This document shows positions 55,186-64,000 of a stretch of DNA of 64,000 bases, piece by piece. The number at the start of each line of letters is the position of its first letter. Positions within the stretch are counted from its first letter, which is position 1. The stretch comes from Maratus speciosus (lineage: Eukaryota > Arthropoda > Arachnida > Araneae > Salticidae), in assembly GCA_963932465.1 (NCBI GenBank), contig OZ010795.1:476336806-476400805 (forward strand), in the 5' to 3' direction. The translations under genes and the position numbers were made by a program. Below the pieces are notes generated by a model. That model worked only from the letters and a program-made list of their open reading frames with translations. It ran no database searches and was not told the origin of the DNA.

Positions 55186-55973
55186 CCATATTACCCGACA
55201 GACCACCTTGAAAAAAATAACCTCTTCATTTGTTAACAAGTTAGCATAGAGGAAAACTGATTAACATAACAATAAATATAACTGTTAGAATTTATACTAC
55301 ACTTGGTTAACATCAATGACAATAAGATTTTATAATTAATACGAGTTTTATAAAAATTTTCTGCAAAAAACTGCAAATATTGAAAATGGGATTTTATTTC
55401 ACCGCGTCCTTCCAACAACAGATATCCAAACAGAACTGAGCACAGTATTTCATGCGAGAATAGAATTAATAACTCGTTTCACAGTTTTACGTTTCGCTGC
55501 AACACCGTATGCGCCGGATATTGAAGTATTATTGAAGTATTATTGAAGTGATATTGAAGTATTGTCCGAGCGTTCCATAATGCCAGAAGTTCCTCTATAA
55601 GTGACCTCACTATTAGTTCGTAGTTTTGTGATCTTATCTGCCAGAAAATAAAGATAAGAGAATTTACGAACGTATCTGCTATAAGTAAATATAACAGAAT
55701 TTATTATGTAATGTGATTTTTTTCAGAAATATATAACTGGCGAATGATTACACAGGCAATTAAACAAAAACTTTTTCACTCAGTTGAAAAATTACAAATC
55801 GTCTGATTTATTTACCAATTAGAATAATTGTGTTAAAATTAATATAGTGTAATTACGCATCCAACGTTTTTTGGGGTTTCATTCCTTGGGATTTATTCTG
55901 TTGAGATGATTCAGATATTAGACCAGAGGTCATAATCAATAAGCTTCTCTGGGTGAGAAATGTCTTCTAGATT
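55186..55973. other. No gene recognised
   Basis: A short ATTGAAGTATT tandem repeat (about 3.5 units) is at 55518-55563. Otherwise it is AT-rich with no supported feature. Confidence 0.5.
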
Positions 55974-56047
55974 TGTCCAGGATAGCTCAATTGATAGAGC
56001 ATTGGCTGCTTACTCCAAAAGTTCCTGGTTCGAACCCGGGCTAGACA
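55974..56047 (+). tRNA. tRNA-like sequence, possible degenerate tRNA or SINE head
   Basis: A 74-nt cloverleaf: acceptor TGTCCAG/CTAGACA with one mismatch, a D-arm close to standard (TAGCTCAATTGATAGAGCA), T-arm CCTGG-TTCGAAC-CCGGG and box B GGTTCGAAC. The anticodon arm TTGGC-TGCTTAC-TCCAA has a mismatch at the loop and G where U33 is expected; the apparent anticodon is CTT. The D- and T-arms are the best preserved of the tRNA-like sequences here, but the anticodon arm makes function doubtful. Confidence 0.45.
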
Positions 56048-56429
56048 CTTATAACTCGTATGATTTTGTATGAACTGTTTATCCACCTTATTCTATATAA
56101 TACAAAGATATTGAACTACATAGAATATTTACTGCTCTTAATACTTTAAAATAAAGTAACTTTTTTTTCCCAAATTTAATAAAAATGAGTCAATCTATGT
56201 TAAAAAAATCTCAAGTATAAAATAAAACTAATACAGCTTTTGTGTTGTTAAAATCTGTAATGTAACCCAATGAAATATGCTAAAATTTGCGATTTAAAAT
56301 TCGATAAAACCCAAATCAGCTTTACAAATCTAAATTAAAACAATATTCTCTTCAACGACAATATAGAATTAAGCTCGGAATGTGATTGCTATTCATTATA
56401 AAATTAAACATTCTTTATGACAATCCAGA
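56048..56429. other. AT-rich stretch, nothing seen
   Basis: No structured feature was found. Confidence 0.5.
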
Positions 56430-56770
56430 TGCTGCATATACTAAAATATTCTGTGACTAAATTCGTACTCACAGTTTCATAGTACAAAGAGGTAGAAGAA
56501 AAGCTTTTTTTTTTTTTTTCAATAAAAAATATTTTTATTAGATTGAGTTAGGAAGTTAACATATACTCATTGAAGATATGTTAAATTTAGAATAAAATTT
56601 CACTGTATACACTAAAATATACTGTGATTAAATTCGTACTCACAGTTACGTAGTAGTAAAAGGTAAGGGAAAGGCTTTATTTCTTCAATTAAAAAATACT
56701 GTTATTAGATTAAGCGTTAGCAATTTAACATATACTCATTAAAGATAGGTTAAATTTAGAATGAAATTTA
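56430..56770 (+). repeat. Tandem duplication, about 170-bp unit, two copies
   Basis: Both units run through ACTAAAATAT(T/A)CTGTGA, AAATTCGTACTCACAGTT, TTAACATATACTCATT and AAATTTAGAAT. Copies start near 56437 and 56613 and differ by substitutions and a poly-T tract in the first. Confidence 0.8.
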
Positions 56771-57124
56771 AAACGATAACAATTAAGAATAATTCACATC
56801 ACATATTAAGCAATATAAAGATTTTCTACATTTTCAAACTTTGTTTAAATTCATATAATACAACATTTTTTGTACATTTTGATAAAAGGATGCAATTCAT
56901 TAAAACAAAGTAACATTTTGTAATTACTTGATCTTGAATAATAACAAAATGTCTGCAATTAATGGTAATTAAAATCTTATCATTTTAATCTTAAAATTAT
57001 TTGAATCATTACTTTTGAAATATTCAGAGTAATTATCTATAAAAGTAACATTTCTTAAACAAAGGCAATTATTAATTTGAGGAATGAAATAACAAAACAT
57101 CAAAATTGAATATCTTGAAATATT

Positions 57125-57157
<33 letters not shown>
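57125..57157. repeat. (AC)n(AT)n microsatellite
   Basis: About six AC units followed by about ten AT units. Confidence 0.9.
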
Positions 57158-60100
57158 ATTAAATATTATTAAAATTAGTTAATATTCCAATTTAAATATC
57201 ATTCTTATTTAAAATGAAGAAACTGAAATCTTATATTTTAATTAAACGTTAATTTTATTGAGCTGAAAATTACTTTAATTTTTCTTTCAAGATATGAATG
57301 TAATTAATGTGCAAAAGCTAAATTAATTAAAGTTATTATTTTTAGAAACTTTGAAAAGTTGAACATTTAAAAAAATATATATCGTTCATTTTCTTCTTTT
57401 TTTATTATACTTTTATATTGCAAGTACTGTAAAATTTCTTATTACTTTTATAATAAAAAGGATAAACAGAAATGCAGTTATTATATAAACTAAAGAAAAG
57501 GAGAAAATCAATGCCAGTATAAAAAATAAAGAGTGACTAAGCTTTTAAAGCTGTAGAAACATATGTGAACAAAAGAAAAGTTTGATGTTAATGATACTTA
57601 AAATTTGAATTAAAAAACTTACTATGTTATGGTTAATAAATTTTATATAAAATTCACAGGTTTTTTAAACATAATAATTCTTTCTTAAAATTATAATGTT
57701 TCTGTGCGTTATTATCTAAAGAAATAAACATTTTTAAGAGCAGCCTGCAAATATCTATTTTTTACATCTGCAGCTGAAAACACATTCTGTGGCTTTATAA
57801 TTATAATCTTTTTATTTATGTAATCAATATTATGTTCTTATTTCTTCGCTTTCGTGTGATTTCAAAAATTTTTTTAGGTTAATAAATGTATGAAAAATAA
57901 AAAACATTTCTTTTTAAAATATTAGATTTTAAATCTAAAACGTAGCTTATAGTATATAAACATCCATCTCTTAGTTACAAAGAAAAAAAGAAAGAAAAGA
58001 AAAGAAAAGAAATAACGACAAATGTAAATATATATAGAGAGAGTTACTTTCTGCAATTTTAAACAAACTGCAGTTTTTAAAGTTTATGAATAAAATTTAG
58101 TTATTTTTTATATTGTTGTTAAAGCAAAACCTTTTTCACAAATATTTCCGATGAAATTTTCGATATTAAGCCTATAGAAATTATAAAATCTTGCATTTAA
58201 ATAACATAATCTGTCTCGAAATATTTTTTTTTTTATGATCTTATATGGAATCTTATTTTTTTAATATCTATTGAAAATTATCATTTAATATTGTGAAATC
58301 GTTTAAATGAATTTTAAAGATAATGCAGATAACTCGTTTTTCTTTTCGTAGAAAGCTATTCTCCATAATTTAAAAATATCTAACGAAAAAACATAGTAAG
58401 TACATTTATAAAATCTAATGAATAGACTGCATTAAAAGCATATTAAGAAATTACATAAAAATGATTTCTATTTTGTGTGTGTCTTTAAACTTTTGAAAAG
58501 GTGATGGATTTTAGATTGTGTTTCAAACTATTAAGTTTCTGACAAATTTTCTATATTAAAAAAGTATCGAACATAGAATATTTAATATTTTTATCTTCAA
58601 GATATTTTTCATTGAAAATCCCCAAAATATCTTGCTTAAACACTAAAATTTATGAATGATAGCACACATTGCAAAATGACATTCAGTTTAATCAGATGGT
58701 AATATCTATTAATATTAACAAGAAACTCTCGTTTGTTTGTAAAAGATAATCTTTGGAACTACATAAGCAAATTAAAAAACAATAGTGGCAAAATAATGAT
58801 GACGATGTCTGCTCTATCATAAGTGTACTTTCTGTATCAGTAACCTTGCTCCAATGAGAATGACAGAACGAAAAATGTTTCTTTGAAGTAACGATTTATT
58901 TGAAAGTGTTAAGACTAAAACGTTGAAATTTGGCATGGAGGTTACTTTTAACAGGTAAATGATAACAATGGTTTCGGCGTAAAAATAAAAATCGGAATTT
59001 AAAATCGTTATAATGAGAAAACAAAATCCAAATATCATAATTAATTTGAAACTACCAAGTCGATTAAAAAAATTACTTCTGTATTTATATTAGTAACTAT
59101 CCATATCTAAACATAGATTTTTTTTCCGAGACTTCTGCACACAAAAAAGTTCAAAAAGTAAAATGTTCTAAAATTATGATTTTTAGAAACTGTTAAGGTT
59201 AGAAGCTTGAAGCTCGAAATGGCGCTTTAAGATATAAATGCTTAATTAGAGTAGTTTTTTAAAAATTCGAAATTTAAAAGAGTAAAAAATGATTTAAGTA
59301 CCCAACTACTCTAAACTTTCTAAGCCATTTTTCAACATCTTTCCACTGTAATACACATACTGGACAGAATTCACAAACAGACAAAGTTTTACACGTTTTT
59401 CGAAACAGGGAGTCTGCAAATGATTTGGAATGTATATTTTCTATTTAAATTAGATTTTTTTTTTTTTGTAGTCGTAGTAATGTACTATTGTTTTCACATC
59501 ATGTTAATGAGCACACAAAACACATTAAAAAATTTTCATTTAATTTCAGGCGTGCATAGTCACTGTGTTACTAGTTATTATATGTAATAAGTATTGTATA
59601 ATGTAAATAAATTTGAAGAAAAACGTGCTTGAACTGAATTCTATATTTAGTTTTTTTAATAATTTAATTTGTTTATTCTTAACATATTTGAACTGAATCA
59701 TTTTTATTTATTTTGTCCTTTTAGGAGGTATAAATTAAAACTGCTTATATATATATTTATTTATTTTGCAGATTTTCTGTTTTTTTATGTAATTCGATAT
59801 AAATGTAACAAAAAAGAACTTTTACAAAATTCTAAAAAAAGAATGCGTTTATTTTTAAAAGATACAATAAAGTGACGCATTTACATATAACCGATTTTAG
59901 CTGATGTACGATTTATTTCCAAGTTATAACAGAACTTTTCTATTCGAAAATAAAGAGTGTAAATTGTAGGTCTTTTTTAATATCAATTATTCAAAACAGG
60001 AAAAATATATTGCTCAGAATTTAAAATTTATCAATGGCAAAAGGAGATTATTATCTCTTTTAAAACGTCAGTATATTTAATTCTAAAATGAATAAATAAT

Positions 60101-60532
60101 AAAATAAATATGTAGATAAAAGTTCTTGAAATAAATTCCGTCAAACTTAAAATTACACTATGCGCAAATTACTTAAAAGTTGAGAAAATATTTAAAAAGG
60201 TGTTACATTGCTTTAATACTTCTTAGTACTTTCAACTATATACATAGACTTCTTCAGAGAATACAAAAATGCTGTTATTAGCGTCTTATTTTCAAATTTC
60301 ACGTATTTGGTGTCGAAAGGAGTGAAAGTGAAAGTCAATTTTTAGATCCAGAAAACATTGGGAAAATAAAAATATGGATATAGAGGGAAGTGGGATGTTA
60401 CGTGTTTTTTGATTTTTTAAGCAAACCGAGCCAAATTCTGGGTATGTTGTAGGATAAAGCGTGATTATAAACAGTATTTTCTTTAGAAATAAATTCTATT
60501 CTTTCACGGATAATTAAATCATGATAATTCTT
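57158..60532. other. Long AT-rich stretch without a recognised gene
   Basis: Only simple tracts (for example AAAGA repeats at 57980-58012 and a poly-T near 59458) and short frames. No transposon domain, splice-rich ORF or RNA gene could be supported. Confidence 0.5.
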
Positions 60533-60694
60533 TAAGGGGCATATAATTTTTGTATCTTCGGAATTAACTTGGTACATTCTGCTTCTGGTTCAGTCTTGCT
60601 TGACACGGCTGTTCTTGGCCGGTTGTACTTCAAATCTCTCAAATGTATGATAAATCTTTAAGGGGCATATAATTCTTGTATCTTCGAGATTAAC
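60533..60694 (+). repeat. Direct repeat of about 43 bp
   Basis: TTTAAGGGGCATATAATT(T/C)TTGTATCTTCG(G/A) occurs near 60533 and again near 60652, 119 bp apart. The GC-richer segment between them is TGCTTGACACGGCTGTTCTT-like and unrecognised. Confidence 0.7.
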
Positions 60695-61322
60695 TTTTAA
60701 TGTATTTGCTGATAAATTCCGATTTTTTTATTTTTTTTATTTTTTTATTTTATTTACATTTTTTTTTTTTATATAATTGGCAATAGTTATTAACAAAGCA
60801 TCCAGTGTTGCATTGTTTATTTTTTTCTGATTTAGAGTTTAAACCCGTTCATTTTTTATATATCGAAACACACAAAAACAACATATTATGCTTGAAATGC
60901 TTACGTTCATTCATTTCAACTTTCTTGGGGTATTTTGATAAAATTTATGTATCGCAATGTTTTCAGTTATAGACAATATCAGTACTGAAAATAGTAGAAA
61001 GAAATGGGGAAAATAAAATAGATTAAGTCTTCGAAATAATAAAATTGAATATTTTATGCAATATCATATAAGAAAATTCGCACAGATGGAAAATATAATA
61101 GCAGCTCTATATATGACGCATATAGAATTACATGCGTGTGTAAAATACATGTGTGTATTGATAGATCCACATCACATATTACGCAAAAGCTTAGTCAAAT
61201 TTTAAAACGCATGCAGAAACTGAAAAAGCATTTTTATCAATTTTCGGCCCCAGAGAATACTGTAAACGGATTATTTTGTGCTTCCCTAAAAATAAACAAT
61301 AATTACTCGTACTATACGCACC
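60695..61322. other. No gene recognised
   Basis: T-rich tracts at 60722-60770. The open frame from 61136 runs into the MITE and is not supported as a gene. Confidence 0.5.
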
Positions 61323-61483
61323 ATGGCCAGGATCCAGATGGATATTTCGCCGTTAGTGAAACGAGATTAATCAATCAGAAGCCTGCATTTTTGCAAACAG
61401 CGAAAAATTCACAAAAATGCAAGGTTCTGATTGGTCAATCTAGTTTCACTAACAGAGAAAAATCTAGTTGGATCCCGAGCCAT
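61323..61483. mobile_element. Foldback MITE of about 160 bp
   Basis: The arms are inverted copies over about 70 bp: GGATCCA, GTTAGTGAAAC(G/T)AGATT, CAATCAGAA and TGCATTTTTG occur on both sides. The centre is near 61403. No clear target duplication was found. Confidence 0.75.
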
Positions 61484-61539
61484 ATTCTACAGTCAGACAT
61501 GTAGCGCATCTCAGTAATGTATAACAATTTCATTGTATA

Positions 61540-61830
61540 GGAGTAGTATTACATCAATAAAATACACTGCAAACAATTTTTCCCATAATCAACCAGTAAC
61601 AGAATTTTTTTTTCTTTTTAAGACCCTATAAAGGAATAATAAATGCTTTGGAATTCATGTCTTAAAAGTATGATTCATAAGTGCTATACGCTCCATTTTC
61701 AACAGCGAACTTGTCATAGAAATATGTAAATTATGTGACACTCCGAGAATTTTTTCAGAGTCACAGAACGGGCAGACAGACGATCAAACAAATCGAAGTC
61801 ATAAACATTTTACAACTATGTGCGAATGCT
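61540..61830 (+). repeat. Dispersed repeat family Y, copy 3
   Basis: Matches 4242-4530 in order: CTGCAAACAATTTTTCCCAT, a CCCTATAAAGGAATAATAA block and, near 61760, GTCACAGAACGGGCAGACAG, which fits the CGGACAAAC-type block of copy 1. Confidence 0.5.
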
Positions 61831-63736
61831 TTATAAAAATATTTATATGAAAATAATATATTATTGCTTTTTTTCATGTATTTAATCATTTGTAGCTTAA
61901 AGGGTCTCAAGACTCTTAAAATTGGAAAAAATGAAAAAAAAAAGAGACCATTTTCAACATTTTATATCTTAAAATGTTGTATTTAAAAGCACAATTTTTA
62001 TTGGGATGAAAGATATAAGTATGTTTTTTCATTTAATCTATTTAAAAATTTTCATGAGGCAGAAATACTATTTATAGGGCGCTCCAAAATGTCAGACATT
62101 TGTCGAGCAGAAAATTGGTATAACTGCTTACGCGCAGGATTACAAAATAAAATTTGCAACTAGAATGACATTTTTCATGCCCAATTATACTTCAGATTGT
62201 AGTAATTACACTGAACCTAAATAAATTTGTATTTAAAACATTTTATGTTTTTAATACAAAGTTGTATTCAGCTAATATAAAATTTTGAAATTTTCAACTG
62301 TATAATCACCTAAAAAGTATACAATAAAAATGAAATTTTACATTCAGTTTCTACAAACTAACATGAAATATATGTTTTGAAAATTTCATGAAAAAATATT
62401 GAGACTTTTTGAGATATAATGCGCGTTATGCCCAAAAACGTCATTTGGAGAAAAATGACTTCAAATTTTTGGAAACACCGCTTCAGCGATTGAGCGCGTA
62501 TAATTCTAAACGCCGTAATTTTTGTTTTAATGTGAATTTCAAGAAAACAATTATATCGAAATGTTCAGAAAAGCTAGGAGTTTAACATCTAAAAAAATAA
62601 AATTTTCGAAAATTTTGAAGTTTTAAAGATTTCTGAGACCTCTTAATCTCTAAACCACCAGTTTCTAAAATAAATATTAGATTCTGAGTTACTTTATCAG
62701 ACTTTTAGCTTGAAATATTTCTACTACACATATAAAAAAAACATATATTTTGTTAGAAATTTTTCTTTAAAAACATATTCTGCTTAAGAGAAGAAATACC
62801 GCAAAATCCTTAATGAAAGGTATAGAGAGAAGTTAAATTCTTCATAATCGTACTTTCATTCTACATACGGTTTAAAAAAAGTTTTATTTATTTATATCTC
62901 TCAAGTCCTTTAAAAAATAATTTCATTAAATAGTTTATAAACACTATAATTACTCAAGATAGCCTTATACTTTCCTACCACTTTTAAAAATTTTTGAGAT
63001 ATGGATTTTAATTGGAATGGGACATTTAAACAATATTTTTACGGTATAAATTTTTTAAAAACTTTCATTAAAAACTCGAAACCTCTCAAACAACTTAATA
63101 AAATTATTCTTATTCCGAAAATTTTTAAATCTTTGAAAATAATTTTTAAATCGGAATTTTTTTTAAATTAATTTCAGTAAAATTTATTAAGATAAAAGTA
63201 TTTTCTCTATTTTGATATACACGAATTTCATTCAAATTCGTGTTTCTAAATTTCTACTTCTCATTAATGGAATTTCATATAATTTATTTCTCATTGCCTA
63301 TGTGAAAGAACTCTAAAAGTAAGGGTGATCTCTCAATTGTACCTATTTACGGTAAAAACTATATGGCAGATACTCTCGAATGGCGATATCTTCATTTATC
63401 GTTTATTGTTTCAATCCAAACACAACTGTTAATTACTTAATTTTGCATTTGAATAGAATTTCGATTAACGACAAATTTAGCGCACCCGATGTATCCATTA
63501 TTTAGTTGTCTTACTGTATGCATATACACTATAAGCCATTAATCACCGGACACTTTCAGTTTTAGACATTTTGTCGAATATTTAAATTTATACTTTTCGG
63601 ATTTTTATGGAACTTCAGGATTATGAAGAATATGTTTGACTTCATATATCACATTTATCAACGGCGATTTGATCGGAAGGAAAATTAGGGGGGCAACAAA
63701 AAAATCAAAGAAAAATAATAATATTTGAGATCAAAT
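61831..63736. other. Long AT-rich stretch, nothing firm
   Basis: No gene or clear repeat pair was seen. A word at 63527-63560 (CACTATAAGCCATTAATCAC after TA) could be one Tc1-type end, without a partner. Confidence 0.45.
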
Positions 63737-64000
63737 GCCTATTCACTCCGGAGGAATGAATATCCACTCTATCGCAGAGTGAAAATATGCCCAACCTCTT
63801 TAGAGTAACTATTCACTCTGAGCAATAGTGGAATTTTTGACTCTCTGAAACAGTGAGTATACTTTCTGGGAAGTGAATAGTCACTCGAAACAGGGGTGAA
63901 TAATCACTATTTCGGAAGAGTGACTATTCACTCTTGCTAAAGTAGAGCGTTTTTTCACCCCTGAAAAGAATGAATAGTCAGTCTTTTATAGAAGTGAATG
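63737..64000. repeat. Palindromic minisatellite around GAGTGACTATTCACTC
   Basis: About ten degenerate copies of a GTGAATAGTCACTC/GAGTGACTATTCACTC-like dyad, spaced about 20-35 bp, from 63737 to the window end. The array continues beyond the window. Both orientations alternate because the core is itself near-palindromic. Confidence 0.8.

Noticed and set aside
61136..61504. 122-codon frame
   Set aside because: More than a third of it is the foldback MITE at 61323-61483; the rest shows no recognisable domain.
63527..63562. Possible Tc1-type end (TA, CACTATAAGCCATTAATCAC)
   Set aside because: No inverted partner within the window, so it cannot be supported as an element.

Overview
This window reads as intergenic, transposon-packed nuclear DNA from an animal, most likely an arthropod. 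It is strongly AT-rich, has no operons or closely packed long ORFs, and contains Tc1-like, pogo-like and hAT-like DNA transposons, Penelope-like retroelements (PLEs), a solo LTR, an RTE-type LINE tail and tRNA-derived SINEs. The repeats ending in the AGAAGAAAGT motif followed by GTCTGTCTGT runs resemble what I remember from spider genomes, so a spider is my best guess, but that is inference. I found no convincing host protein-coding gene. Every recognisable coding piece is a decayed mobile-element or virus-derived fragment.

Layout. 2.0-4.0 kb: a Tc1-like transposase pseudogene with its upstream arm, split by a 631-bp solo LTR that has a target-site duplication. 5.9-7.6 kb: an undescribed-looking element with inverted ends built on a repeated ATACCGGCTA motif. 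8.0-11.1 kb: a minisatellite-bearing repeat, a Penelope inverted terminal pair and two MITEs. 11.9-20.2 kb: a complex satellite with 18 copies of a core monomer and several larger duplications. 20.7-23.3 kb: a candidate DNA transposon with GTCAC-rich ends. 24.5-27.3 kb: two copies of one repeat, the second split by a 1.2-kb insert that carries a Rep-like viral pseudogene. 28.6-29.0 kb: a foldback of two tRNA-like sequences. 29.8-31.0 kb: another minisatellite-bearing repeat. 31.5-37.7 kb: a clear nest, with a MITE (perfect 8-bp target duplication) split by a 5.8-kb pogo-like element that itself holds MITEs, a palindrome, a Helitron/PIF1 helicase scrap and an RTE tail. 38.2-46 kb: more MITEs and a further minisatellite-bearing repeat. 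46.6-48.6 kb: a tandem duplication of about 1.08 kb. 49.0-49.95 kb: a second Penelope inverted pair with arms of about 440 bp. 51.4-53.8 kb: a second Tc1-like copy, split by a 1.13-kb element with long inverted ends, followed by a Penelope GIY-YIG endonuclease and its terminal repeat. 54.9 kb: a textbook hAT MITE. 56-64 kb: sparse AT-rich DNA ending in a palindromic minisatellite.

The parts do not work together as a pathway. The interest lies in insertion order, which can be read from target duplications and empty-site paralogues inside the window, and in structured motifs: hammerhead-like cores in three Penelope-type terminal repeats, paired inverted terminal repeats, and families of elements that share ends but carry different internal minisatellites. 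All identifications come from reading the sequence and were not checked against a database.
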